A stretch of DNA of 64,000 bases, taken from NCBI GenBank assembly GCA_023423695.1, contig JAFAFA010000138.1, positions 1 to 64,000 on the forward strand, in the 5' to 3' direction. Below the pieces are notes generated by a model. That model saw nothing but the letters and a program-made list of their open reading frames with translations, was not told the origin of the DNA and searched no databases. Positions 35,516-43,429 of the stretch are shown in pieces. The position numbers and the translations under genes are program-made. This stretch comes from Pseudomonadota bacterium. GTDB lineage: Bacteria > Pseudomonadota > Alphaproteobacteria > Azospirillales > Azospirillaceae. Position 1 is the stretch's first letter. Each line of letters opens with the position of its first letter.

Positions 35516-37441
35516 ATGGGCATGCCGATCCGTCTGCTTCCCGAAACACTGGTCAACCGCATCGCCGCCGGCGAGGTGGTCGAACGTCCCGCCGCCGCCG
35601 TCAAGGAGCTGGTGGAGAACGCCATCGATGCCGGCGCCACCCGCATCGACGTGGTCGCGCGCGACGGCGGCAAGTCGCTGATCGCCGTCACCGACGACGG
35701 CTGCGGCATGACCGCGGACGAACTGGCGCTGGCGGTCGAACGCCATGCCACCTCCAAGCTGCCGGGCGACGACCTGCTCGACATCCGCTCCCTCGGTTTC
35801 CGGGGGGAGGCGCTGCCGTCCATCGGCGCCGTCAGCTGCCTGACCATCACCAGCCGCGCCCGCGGCGCCGACAGCGCCTGGAGCCTGACCGTCGATGCCG
35901 GCGCCAAGGGGACGCCGCAGCCGGCGGCGCTGGCCCAGGGCACGCGGATCGAGGTGCGCGACCTGTTCGCCGCCGTCCCCGCCCGGCTGAAGTTCCTCAA
36001 GGCATCGCGCACCGAATACGACCACATCGCCGATTGCCTGGAACGGCTGGCGATGGCCCATCCCGGCGTCGCCTTCACGCTCAGCGACGGCGGGCGCGGC
36101 GGCCTGCGGCTGAGCGCGGCGCAGGGCGAGTTGCTGGACGCCCGGCTGATCCGGCTGGGCGCGCTGATGGGTCGCGATTTCCAGGAGAACGCCGTGCCGG
36201 TGACGGCGGCGCGCGAGGGCGTGACTCTGGCCGGCTGGATCGGCCTGCCGACCCTGCACCGCCCGACCGCCAAGCACCAGCACCTGTTCGTCAACGGCCG
36301 CCCGGTGCGCGACAAGCTGATGGTCGGCGCCGTGCGTGCCGCCTACGCCGATTTCCTGCCGCGTGACCGCCATCCGATGCTGGCGCTGTTCCTGGAGATC
36401 GACCCGCAGGAGGTCGACGTGAACGTCCACCCGGCCAAGGCCGAGGTGCGCTTCCGCGACCAGGGTCTGGTGCGCGGCCTGATCGTCGGATCGCTGAAGC
36501 ACGCGCTGGCCGAGGCCGGCCACCGCGCCTCCACCACCGTCGGCCTCGCCACGCTGGGCGCCCTGCGGCCGGAGCCCTCTGCCGACGGACCTGCCGACAG
36601 CGGTTTCACCCCATCTCCCCTCCCCTACGGCCGCTCCGGCGGCGGGTCGGGCGCGGGTTGGGGAGGTTCCTACACGCCGGCCGCGGTGCCGCGCGGTCTG
36701 GCGGAGCGCTCCGCCGCCTTCCAGGCGCCGACCCAGACCGGCCTGCCGCCGCTGCAGGGCCGTCTCAGCGGCTTCGGCAACGGCTTCGCCCCCTCGGCCC
36801 GCCCGCCGGAATACCGCGCGCCCGACCCTGCCGCCCACAAGCCGGAGCCGCCACTCGACAGCCACCCGCTGGGCGCGGCGCGGGCGCAGGTCCACACCAC
36901 CTACATCGTGGCCCAGACCCGCGAGGGCATCGTCATCGTCGACCAGCACGCCGCACATGAACGGCTGGTTTACGAGCGGATGAAGTCCGCGCTGTTGGAG
37001 GGTGGCGTGAAGCGCCAGGCCCTGCTGATCCCCGAACTGATCGAGCTGGACGAGCCCTCCGCCAACCGCCTGCTGGCCCGCAGCGCCGAATTGGCTGAGC
37101 TTGGCTTGGTGATCGAGGGTTTCGGTCACGGCTGCGTCATGGTGCGCGAGGTCCCGGCCCTGCTCGGCCAGTCCGACGTGAAGAACCTGATCCGCGACCT
37201 CGCCGAGGAACTGTCCGAACTGGGCGACGCCCTGTCGCTGAAGGAGCGGCTGGAGGAGGTCTGCGCGACGATGGCCTGCCACGGCAGCGTCCGCGCCGGC
37301 CGCACCCTGAGCGTCGACGAGATGAACGCTCTGCTGCGCCAGATGGAGGCGACGCCGCATAGCGGGCAGTGCAACCACGGCCGGCCGACCTATGTGGAAC
37401 TGAAGCTGGCGGATATCGAGAGGCTGTTCGGGCGGAGGTAG
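35516..37441 (+). CDS. mutL: DNA mismatch repair protein MutL (endonuclease type)
   Basis: The 641-aa protein has the GHKL ATPase half (ENAIDAGAT, DDGCGM, GFRGEALPSI, about 1-340), a Gly/Pro-rich linker (about 350-440) and a dimerisation domain. The C-terminal half carries DQHAAHERLVYE, matching the DQHA(x)2E(x)4E metal motif, plus ACHGSVRAG and CNHGRP, so it should nick DNA itself, as expected without MutH. A GC-rich palindrome-like stretch encodes part of the linker (36610-36670). Start alternatives are 35516 and two codons later. Confidence 0.96.
   Translation: MGMPIRLLPETLVNRIAAGEVVERPAAAVKELVENAIDAGATRIDVVARDGGKSLIAVTDDGCGMTADELALAVERHATSKLPGDDLLDIRSLGFRGEALPSIGAVSCLTITSRARGADSAWSLTVDAGAKGTPQPAALAQGTRIEVRDLFAAVPARLKFLKASRTEYDHIADCLERLAMAHPGVAFTLSDGGRGGLRLSAAQGELLDARLIRLGALMGRDFQENAVPVTAAREGVTLAGWIGLPTLHRPTAKHQHLFVNGRPVRDKLMVGAVRAAYADFLPRDRHPMLALFLEIDPQEVDVNVHPAKAEVRFRDQGLVRGLIVGSLKHALAEAGHRASTTVGLATLGALRPEPSADGPADSGFTPSPLPYGRSGGGSGAGWGGSYTPAAVPRGLAERSAAFQAPTQTGLPPLQGRLSGFGNGFAPSARPPEYRAPDPAAHKPEPPLDSHPLGAARAQVHTTYIVAQTREGIVIVDQHAAHERLVYERMKSALLEGGVKRQALLIPELIELDEPSANRLLARSAELAELGLVIEGFGHGCVMVREVPALLGQSDVKNLIRDLAEELSELGDALSLKERLEEVCATMACHGSVRAGRTLSVDEMNALLRQMEATPHSGQCNHGRPTYVELKLADIERLFGRR
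36610..36670. repeat. Palindrome-family-like sequence inside the mutL linker
   Basis: Ends reading CTCCCCTCCCCTA and GGGTTGGGGAGG flank a GC-rich centre, like the arms of the intergenic palindromes elsewhere in the window. It encodes PSPLPYGRSGGG and following Gly-rich linker residues in frame. Confidence 0.45.
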
Positions 37442-37463
37442 ACCGGCAGTTCCGCTGCCGGTC
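37441..37463 (+). terminator. Hairpin right after the mutL stop
   Basis: A perfect 9-bp stem GACCGGCAG / CTGCCGGTC with a 5-base loop starts at the last base of the mutL stop codon. No T tract follows. It lies between convergent genes. Confidence 0.4.
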
Positions 37464-37476
37464 CTGGCTGCCGGGA

Positions 37477-37716
37477 CTAGCCCTTCAGGATCACCGCGAT
37501 CATGATGGCGGCAAAGCTGATGATAGCGACCGAGCCGACGATGATGCTAGCCAGCATCTGCGCCGAGATGTAGGAACCGGCGACAGTCCCGGCGACCCGC
37601 GCCATCCCCTCGCGGCCACCCCGCGGCATGTTCGCCCCAGGGTGACCGCAGGATGGGCAGGACAGAGCTTCGATGGAGATCTTGTGGCCGCAAGCGGCGC
37701 AGGGAATCAGAGCCAT
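37477..37716 (-). CDS. Small zinc-ribbon membrane protein (79 aa)
   Basis: The start at 37716 follows GGAAGGA by 6 bases. The first 25 residues hold a CxxC-CxxC zinc ribbon (IPCAACGHKIS, LSCPSCGHPG), and the C-terminus is one hydrophobic membrane segment (about 50-75, ASIIVGSVAIISFAAIMIAV). Such zinc-ribbon plus membrane-helix proteins are common and mostly uncharacterised. Three 15-bp direct repeats lie directly upstream in its leader. Confidence 0.75.
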   Translation of the reverse strand: MALIPCAACGHKISIEALSCPSCGHPGANMPRGGREGMARVAGTVAGSYISAQMLASIIVGSVAIISFAAIMIAVILKG

Positions 37717-37726
37717 TCCGTTCCTT

Positions 37727-37771
37727 CCAATATCTTGAAGGCCAATATCTTGCAGGCCAATGTCTTGCCGG
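37727..37771. repeat. Three 15-bp direct repeats in the leader of the zinc-ribbon gene
   Basis: Copies CCAATATCTTGAAGG, CCAATATCTTGCAGG and CCAATGTCTTGCCGG lie end to end at 37727, 37742 and 37757. The first overlaps the ribosome-binding region of the minus-strand zinc-ribbon gene. They could bind a regulator or simply be a small tandem duplication. Confidence 0.8.
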
Positions 37772-37866
37772 GCTGTATTTGCCCTTGCCGATGACATGGG
37801 AGAGGGAACAGATGATTGCAGCCCCCTGCTTGGAACAACCTACCGGAGAGATACCCCGGTCGGCCC

Positions 37867-38478
37867 TCAGTACCCCACCGTGAACCGCATACGCTCGTGC
37901 TTCGGCGTCTCGATCTCGTCGGCCAGCGCCACGGCAAAATCCTCGTAGGAAATCCAGCTGCGGCCGGTCGCATCGGACAGCAGCGCGTCGTCGCCCAACC
38001 GGAACCTGCCCGTCCGCTCGCCAAGAACGAAGTCGGCCGACGGCGACAGGAAGGTCCAGTTCAGGTCGGGCTCAGCCTTCAGGCGGTCGAGGAACTCGGC
38101 GCCCTTGGTGGCCTCGGCGCGGTAGGCCTCGGGGAATTCCGGCAGGTCGAGAACGCGCACGCCCGGCGCGACCTCCAGGCTGCCGGCGCCGCCGACCACC
38201 AGATAGCGCGGCACGCCCGACCGCTTCACCGCACCGATCAGGCTGTCGGCATCCCCCATCAGGAACATCACGGCGCTGACCACCGCGTCATGGCCGGCCA
38301 GCAGCGGGGCCAGGGACTCGGCGTCGTTGGCGTCGCCGGCCTTCACGGTCAGGCCGGGGGCGGCGGCGACCTTGGCGGGATCGCGGACAATGGCAGTGAC
38401 ACTGTGGCCGCGGCGGAGCAGTTCGGCCTGGATGCGGCTACCGGCGCGGCCGGCGGCACCGATGATGGCGACGTTCAT
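37867..38478 (-). CDS. NAD(P)-binding SDR-like protein (NmrA/YwnB type)
   Basis: The start at 38478 (MNVAIIGAAGRAGSRI) gives 203 aa with the dinucleotide-binding GAAGRAG motif at residues 7-13. Further markers are VSAVMFLM, YLVVGGAGSLEV and LNWTFLSPSADF, typical of atypical short-chain reductases such as YwnB/YwfX-like proteins. It is divergent from an HxlR regulator, a common pairing in which the regulator controls the oxidoreductase after electrophile or redox stress. Substrate unknown. Confidence 0.88.
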   Translation of the reverse strand: MNVAIIGAAGRAGSRIQAELLRRGHSVTAIVRDPAKVAAAPGLTVKAGDANDAESLAPLLAGHDAVVSAVMFLMGDADSLIGAVKRSGVPRYLVVGGAGSLEVAPGVRVLDLPEFPEAYRAEATKGAEFLDRLKAEPDLNWTFLSPSADFVLGERTGRFRLGDDALLSDATGRSWISYEDFAVALADEIETPKHERMRFTVGY

Positions 38479-38610
38479 GGCGGGTGTCCTCTCACTAGGT
38501 TTCCAATGGTGACTTGATGCCTCTTTGGAAATCTGGTGTAAAGAAGGCACCTTTTCGTTACATGGTCACTTGCGCGTAACCGCGGGCGGCCTTCTGTCGG
38601 GGGATGTCAC
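38479..38610. promoter_or_regulatory. Divergent control region of the reductase/HxlR pair
   Basis: The 132 bases hold both promoters. Candidate operator parts are the inverted pair TTTCCAA / TTTGGAAA (about 38498-38532), a longer imperfect inverted repeat TGCCTCTTT / AAAGAAGGCA (about 38517-38549), and two related copies GGTGACTTG and GGTCACTTG. The regulator itself is the obvious candidate binder. Confidence 0.4.
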
Positions 38611-39018
38611 ATGCATCACTGCGCAACCGATCAGGATGGCAACGCCTATGCCTCCGGTTGTCCGACGCGGCAGGCGCTCGACCGCATCGCCGACAAATGG
38701 ACGGTGCTGATCCTGGGATTGCTGGAAGGCAGGCCGATGCGCTTCAACCAGTTGCGGCGGGAGATCGAGGGCATCTCGCAGAAGATGCTGTCGCAGACGC
38801 TGAAAAGCCTGGAGCGCGACGGGCTGGTCAGCCGCAAGGCGTTCGCCACCGTGCCGGTCACCGTCGAATACGCCATCACCCCGCTGGGCGCCACGCTGGC
38901 CGAAACGCTGGTGCCGCTGCGGGTGTGGGCCGAGACCCACATCGCCCAGGTGTTGGAGTCGCGCGCCGCCTACGACCGGGACGAGGGCGACGCCCCGGCC
39001 CGGCTCGACGTCGCCTGA
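38611..39018 (+). CDS. HxlR-family transcriptional regulator
   Basis: The 135-aa winged-helix protein has the family hallmark (DKWTVLILGLLEGRPMRFNQL, then ISQKMLSQTLKSLERDGLV and a wing ending YAITPLG). Two N-terminal cysteines (HHCATD, SGCPTRQ) correspond to the region where thiol-sensing members such as YodB/HypR carry their redox cysteine. It probably represses the divergent NAD(P)-binding gene and itself. Confidence 0.92.
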   Translation: MHHCATDQDGNAYASGCPTRQALDRIADKWTVLILGLLEGRPMRFNQLRREIEGISQKMLSQTLKSLERDGLVSRKAFATVPVTVEYAITPLGATLAETLVPLRVWAETHIAQVLESRAAYDRDEGDAPARLDVA

Positions 39019-39045
39019 ATTTCTGTCACCTGACTCCGGCGCCCG

Positions 39046-40725
39046 TCACTTCCGGGGCTTCTCCTCCGCCTCCGTCCGGCGCAGCAGGTAATCCAGCCCG
39101 CCGACGCGGAACCAGCGATAGCCGTAGGCCTCCAGCACCAGATGGTGGCGGCCCTCGCCGTCGGGCTCGCTGTGCTCCTCCGACAGCAGGTTGACCAGCC
39201 GGCAGGTCTCGCCGTGGCCCTCCACGTCCAGCACGATCTCGCAGGGCTTGTCCGACAGGTTGTGCAGGACGACCAAGCCGTTGTTGCGCCAGTCATAGCG
39301 CAGCGCCAGCACCTCCGGCCGGCCGGTCTTCAGGATTTGGAAGTCTCCCCATCCGATCTCCGGGCATTCCTTGCGCATGCGGATGATGCGCTCGGTCCAG
39401 TTCAGCATCGATTCGGGGTCGCGGCGCTGCACCGCCGCGTTGATCCGCTCATAGCCGAAGACCCCGCCGCTGATCACCGGGATTTCCGGCTCGTCCGACT
39501 TGGTGAAGCCGCCATGCGGTTCGTCCGACCACTGCATCGGCGTGCGGGCGCAGTTGCGCTCGGGCAGCGACAGGTCGTCGCCCATGCCGATCTCGTCGCC
39601 GTAGCGGATGACCGGCGTCCCCGGCAGGGTGAACATCAGACTGTAGGCCAGTTCGATCCGCCGCCGGTCGTCGTGCAGCATCGGCGCCAGCCGCCGCCGG
39701 ATGCCGCGGTCGTAGAGCTGCATGCATTTCTCAGGCCCGAAGGCGGCGAAGACGGTCTGCCGCTGCTCCTCGGTAAGGCGGCCGAGATCCAGTTCGTCGT
39801 GGTTGCGCAGGAAGCAGCCCCATTGGGCGGTGGCCGGGCGCGGCTTCGTCACCTTCAGCGCCTTCACCAGCGGCGCGGTATCGGCGGTGGCCAGCGCATA
39901 GAACAGGTTCTGGTTGACCTGGAAATTGAACATCATGTGGCAGCGGTCGCCGTCGTCGCCGAAGTAATGCAAGTCGTCCTCCGGCAGGATGTTCGCCTCC
40001 GCCAGCAGAACGGCATCGCCGCGGCGCCACTGCACATATTCGCGGAAGCTGCGCAGCATGCCGAACTGTTCCCGGGGCTCGGTCACGTCCGCCCCCTTCT
40101 CTGCGATGATGAAGGGAACGGCGTCCATGCGGAACCCGGCGACGCCCAGCTGAATCCAGAAGCCCATGATCTTCAGCAGCTCGGCATGCACCTCCGGGTG
40201 GGCGGTGTTCAGGTCGGGCTGGAATTTGTAGAAGCGGTGGAAGTACCAGGCCTTCGCCTCGCGGTCATAGGTCCAGGTCGATTTCTGCACGCCGGGAAAG
40301 ACCATGCCGGTGTCGGCATTCGCCGGCTTCTTGTCCGACCAGACGTACCAGTCGCGATACTTGCTGTTCGGATCGCTGCGGGCCGCTTTGAACCAGGGAT
40401 GCTCGTCGGAGGTGTGGTTGATCACCAGATCGATGATCACCCGGATGCCGCGCTGCTCGCAGGCATGGGTGAATTCCACGAAGTCGCCCAGCGTGCCGTA
40501 TCGCGGATCGACCGTGTAGTAGTCGGCGACGTCATAGCCGTCGTCCTTCATCGGCGAGGTCTGGAACGGCCCCAGCCAAAGGCAGGTCACGCCCAGCCCG
40601 TGCAGATAGTCCAGCCGACGCAGCAACCCCTGGAAATCGCCGATGCCGTCGCCGTTGGCATCCATGAAGGTCGCCAGCGACAGATTGTAGATCACCGCAT
40701 TCTTGTACCAGAGGTCCCCGATCAT
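39046..40725 (-). CDS. GH13 trehalose-synthase-like glycosidase/isomerase
   Basis: The start at 40725 (MIGDLWYKNAVIYNL) matches TreS-type N-termini; the open frame extends 59 codons further without family similarity. The 559-aa enzyme has the GH13 regions: DLVINHTSDEH (region I), GFRMDAVPF with nucleophile Asp (II), LLAEANILPED with acid/base Glu (III) and FLRNHDELD (IV). TreS enzymes interconvert maltose and trehalose; related GH13 members act on other alpha-glucosides, so substrate is uncertain. No maltokinase is fused or adjacent. A TGGCATGC / GGTATGCCA pair lies 170 bp upstream. Confidence 0.9.
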   Translation of the reverse strand: MIGDLWYKNAVIYNLSLATFMDANGDGIGDFQGLLRRLDYLHGLGVTCLWLGPFQTSPMKDDGYDVADYYTVDPRYGTLGDFVEFTHACEQRGIRVIIDLVINHTSDEHPWFKAARSDPNSKYRDWYVWSDKKPANADTGMVFPGVQKSTWTYDREAKAWYFHRFYKFQPDLNTAHPEVHAELLKIMGFWIQLGVAGFRMDAVPFIIAEKGADVTEPREQFGMLRSFREYVQWRRGDAVLLAEANILPEDDLHYFGDDGDRCHMMFNFQVNQNLFYALATADTAPLVKALKVTKPRPATAQWGCFLRNHDELDLGRLTEEQRQTVFAAFGPEKCMQLYDRGIRRRLAPMLHDDRRRIELAYSLMFTLPGTPVIRYGDEIGMGDDLSLPERNCARTPMQWSDEPHGGFTKSDEPEIPVISGGVFGYERINAAVQRRDPESMLNWTERIIRMRKECPEIGWGDFQILKTGRPEVLALRYDWRNNGLVVLHNLSDKPCEIVLDVEGHGETCRLVNLLSEEHSEPDGEGRHHLVLEAYGYRWFRVGGLDYLLRRTEAEEKPRK

Positions 40726-40892
40726 GGCCGTTCCGTCCCGCGTCGTGCCGGTGGCGATCGCCGTCCCAATGCGGGATCGACAGGCGGGCAACAGCGGCAA
40801 GGCCACTTTGGTTGCGGGGCAATGTTGCGGAAGGGACTGACCATTTGGGGCGGTAGCACTGCAGCAAAGTTGCAGGTCAGGCACCCGGTATC

Positions 40893-40924
40893 TGGCATGC
40901 AAAACTTTTTGCGAAGGTATGCCA
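40893..40924. promoter_or_regulatory. Inverted operator-like pair TGGCATGC ... GGTATGCCA
   Basis: TGGCATGCAA (40893-40902) and AGGTATGCCA (40915-40924) are inverted copies with centres 22 bp apart. The same half-sites, 21 bp apart, lie upstream of the OxlT-like transporter gene. The region separates the GH13 gene from the 73-aa gene, so either could be the target. Confidence 0.45.
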
Positions 40925-41080
40925 GTTTGCTTATGTTGCGTTACAGCATGGCCCTGGCTTGGCCGCCGGACACCATCGTCCGCGACCGATGCTTTTCGGC
41001 GTCATGCGCTGTTGTCCCTTGTCGAACCCTTCTCCCTTGGCCCTCCCCTGGCCCCTCCCTTACGATAAGGATTCCCCGCC

Positions 41081-41302
41081 ATGATCGAGACCCAGGCCCT
41101 TCTGTTCCTCGCGCTGACCGGCATGATCGGCCACGCCGTCTACATGGCTGCCAGCGGCCGGGGCGGCTTCACCGTGATCGAGCCGGAGAAGGAAGAAACG
41201 GAGGAGGAGACCATCCTGTTCACCTCCGACCGCTTCCAGCAGACGCCCCAGAAGAAGCCCGGGACCGAAAAGGGCGAGGATCGTCCCTTCTGGCTTGAAT
41301 GA
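41081..41302 (+). CDS. Small hypothetical protein (73 aa) with one membrane helix
   Basis: ATG at 41081 is preceded by AAGGA. The N-terminal hydrophobic stretch (about 5-24, QALLFLALTGMIGHAVYMAA) is followed by a highly acidic and then basic tail (PEKEETEEET, PQKKPGTEKGED). A clear terminator hairpin follows the stop, supporting a real gene. No family recognised. Confidence 0.6.
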   Translation: MIETQALLFLALTGMIGHAVYMAASGRGGFTVIEPEKEETEEETILFTSDRFQQTPQKKPGTEKGEDRPFWLE

Positions 41303-41304
41303 CG

Positions 41305-41341
41305 GACGGGCCGGGACCGCTTGTCGCGTCCCCGGCCCGTC
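41305..41341 (+). terminator. Strong hairpin terminator after the 73-aa gene
   Basis: An 11-bp perfect stem (GACGGGCCGGG, 41305-41315, with 41331-41341), 15-base loop, then a T-rich run (TCTTTTTCTTCT). It starts three bases after the stop codon. Confidence 0.8.
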
Positions 41342-41414
41342 GCCTGTCTTTTTCTTCTCCTAAGTCGACCCCTCAGGCCGATCCCTTACGCTTGTGCTCC
41401 TGGCCTTCGGCCCT

Positions 41415-42767
41415 TCAGCCGTTGGCGGTACCCGCTGCCGCTCCGACCGGGACCGTGCGGGCGGCTGCGCTCTGCTCTTCCCGACGTGCCAGTTCTTCGT
41501 TGCGGGCATGGTGGCGGGCCAACATCGGCTTGAGGACCAGCAGCGCACAGGCCGCGGCGGTGAGGTCCATTGTGGCGGTGACGTACAGCACGGTCGCCCA
41601 GGTGCCGGTGGCTTCCATCAGCAGGTTGCCCAGCGGGACCAGCAGAGCGGCGACACCCTTGGCGCAGTACAGGACGCCGTAGATCTTGCCGGCATGCTTG
41701 GTGCCGAAGGTGTCGGCCGAGGTGGCGCTGAACAGGCTGTACACTTCACCCCAGGCCAGGAAGACCATGCCGCTGAGGATCAGGAACATCATCGGATCGT
41801 GGCCGAACTTGCTGAGCATGATGATGCCCAGGCCTTCCAGGGTGAAGGCGACGAACATGGTCGCCTCACGGCCGATGTGATCCGAGATGAAGCCGAACAG
41901 CGGACGGGAGATGCCGTTCATCACGCGGTCCAGCATCAGGGCGAAGGGCAGAGCCGCCATGGTGATGCCAAGGACGCTGACCGGCGCTTCCTTCACGCCC
42001 AGATCATGGGCGATGACGCCCAGCTGCGCCACGGCCATCAGGCCGCCGGTGACGGTACCGATGAACATCGCCCACATCACCCAGAACACCGGGGTGCGGA
42101 TGGCTTCGCCAAGCGTGTAGTCGCGACGGGTCTGGGCGACCTTGGTGGAGGCCTTGACGTGCTCCTTCTGCGGCATGCGCAGGAAGAACGCGGCGGCGAT
42201 GATGATCGCGCCCTGCAGCAGGCCGAACCAGAAGAAGGTGGTCTGATAACCGCTGCTGTGGATCATCGCGGAAATCGGCAGGATGGTGAGGGCCGAACCG
42301 GCACCATAGCCGCCCGCCGTCAGGCCGACCGCCAGACCGCGCTTTTCCGGGAACCACTTCAGCGCGTTGTTGACGCAGGTGGCATAGACGCAGCCGACGC
42401 CGATGCCGCCGATGGCCGAGCCGACATACAGCATGCTGAGCGAGCCGGCATAGCTGTCGATGACCCAGGACAGGCCGGTGAAGAAGCCGCCGGCGCCGAC
42501 GATCACGCGGGGGCCGTACTTGTCGATGAAGTAACCCTCGATCGGCGTCAGCCAAGTCTGCACGACGACGAAGATGGTGAAGGCGGTCTGGATCGAAGCG
42601 CGCGTCCAGCCATGGGTCGCCTGGATTTCCGGGACGAACAGCGTCCAGGCGTACTGGATGTTGGCCGCAGCCACCATGCAAACGATGCCGACGACGATCT
42701 GCATCCAGCGGACTGTATCGGACACCGGCGCCTGAGCCGCCGCCGGTTGTGAATTCATATGAGCCAT
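41415..42767 (-). CDS. OxlT-like MFS transporter (oxalate/formate antiporter family)
   Basis: The start at 42767 (MAHMNSQPAA) has GGGAGG 5 bases upstream; the frame runs 83 codons further without transporter sequence. The 450-aa protein has about 12 membrane segments with the MFS loop 2-3 motif (IDKYGPRVIVGAGG) and its counterpart (ISDHIGREATM), and the family sequence GCVYATCVNNALKWFP. The family exchanges or imports small carboxylates; the substrate is not readable. Upstream lies a long palindrome with two GntR-like half-site pairs. Confidence 0.9.
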   Translation of the reverse strand: MAHMNSQPAAAQAPVSDTVRWMQIVVGIVCMVAAANIQYAWTLFVPEIQATHGWTRASIQTAFTIFVVVQTWLTPIEGYFIDKYGPRVIVGAGGFFTGLSWVIDSYAGSLSMLYVGSAIGGIGVGCVYATCVNNALKWFPEKRGLAVGLTAGGYGAGSALTILPISAMIHSSGYQTTFFWFGLLQGAIIIAAAFFLRMPQKEHVKASTKVAQTRRDYTLGEAIRTPVFWVMWAMFIGTVTGGLMAVAQLGVIAHDLGVKEAPVSVLGITMAALPFALMLDRVMNGISRPLFGFISDHIGREATMFVAFTLEGLGIIMLSKFGHDPMMFLILSGMVFLAWGEVYSLFSATSADTFGTKHAGKIYGVLYCAKGVAALLVPLGNLLMEATGTWATVLYVTATMDLTAAACALLVLKPMLARHHARNEELARREEQSAAARTVPVGAAAGTANG

Positions 42768-42924
42768 CGTGCCTCCCAATGATCTTGCCTGAGCCGGTGG
42801 CGCGGCCCCTCTCCCGGGGACCGGCACACCAATCACGATTGCGGAATGACCCGGACGGACCGCTCTTGCTGACGGTTCCATTCCGGAACTCGGCGCGGAT
42901 GCCGACAATCGCTCGGAGTTCGAT

Positions 42925-42978
42925 TGTCCCGGTTTTGGCATGCCAGATATGAAATCTGGTATGCCAAAACCGGGGACA
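42925..42978. promoter_or_regulatory. 54-bp palindrome upstream of the OxlT-like gene
   Basis: Arms of about 24 bases differ by one mismatch and one extra G, with centre ATGAA. Each arm contains a 10-bp palindrome: TGGCATGCCA (42936-42945) and TGGTATGCCA (42957-42966), centres 21 bp apart, i.e. two helical turns. TGGTATGCCA-type sites resemble FadR-subfamily GntR operators (inference). It lies about 160 bp before the transporter start. Confidence 0.6.
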
Positions 42979-43111
42979 GAAAGACCCGGACGGACGGTCC
43001 GACGCCGTATGCACACATACTGACCAAGTAAAACTTACGCTCCGTGCCGCTCCGAATGTCCGGTCCACATCGGTTCTTGTGTCCGGTTACTCAGTGCGAC
43101 GCACATCCTGT

Positions 43112-43141
43112 AAAAAGAAGCCGTGCCGGTACCTGCACGGC
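43112..43141 (-). terminator. Rho-independent terminator
   Basis: Stem GCCGTGC (43135-43141 read on the minus strand) pairing with GCACGGC (43120-43126), 8-base loop, followed by TTCTTTTT on the minus strand. Confidence 0.8.
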
Positions 43142-43300
43142 CCCCTCGAACGAGGGTGTGCAGTCTTAGGAGATAGATAGATGCCGCCGTTTCCATAGAG
43201 GAACCGCATCGGCGACACATAATCTTTTGCTCGGATTGTTTTGGAACTCAACAGTCCATTCGTGCTTTCCGCATCATGGAAAAACACCGGAGAGGCCCTT
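43112..43300 (-). ncRNA. Candidate small RNA ending in a strong terminator
   Basis: On the minus strand, a perfect 7-bp stem GCCGTGC / GCACGGC with a T-rich tail (TTCTTTTT) is preceded by a second hairpin CCCTCGTTCGAGGG and an unpaired-looking TATCTCCTAAG, an anti-Shine-Dalgarno type sequence frequent in alphaproteobacterial small RNAs. The 5' end is not defined; 43300 is a guess. rsmD ends 290 bases upstream, so the terminator could alternatively close its long 3' UTR. Confidence 0.35.
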
Positions 43301-43429
43301 GGGACATGCAGGGCTCCGCCTCACCCGGCCTATGGCCGCGGGCGCGAAAAATGGAACTCGGGTTTGGAGCGGTGGACCGGGCGGCCAGGTTGGGAAGACC
43401 GGGAAAGGGCGGGCCAAGCCGCCACGGCG

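Larger units (their letters stand above)
42768..43429. other. Long gene-free region between the MFS transporter and rsmD
   Basis: These 662 bases carry the transporter control region (palindrome 42925-42978), a convincing minus-strand terminator (43112-43141) far from rsmD, and an AT-richer stretch 43060-43300 that may encode a small RNA. Open frames here lack ribosome sites and typical codon use. Confidence 0.5.

Noticed and set aside
43087..43287. 66-codon minus-strand ORF in the transporter-rsmD gap
   Set aside because: It runs through the terminator and hairpin and lacks a ribosome site; a small RNA fits better.
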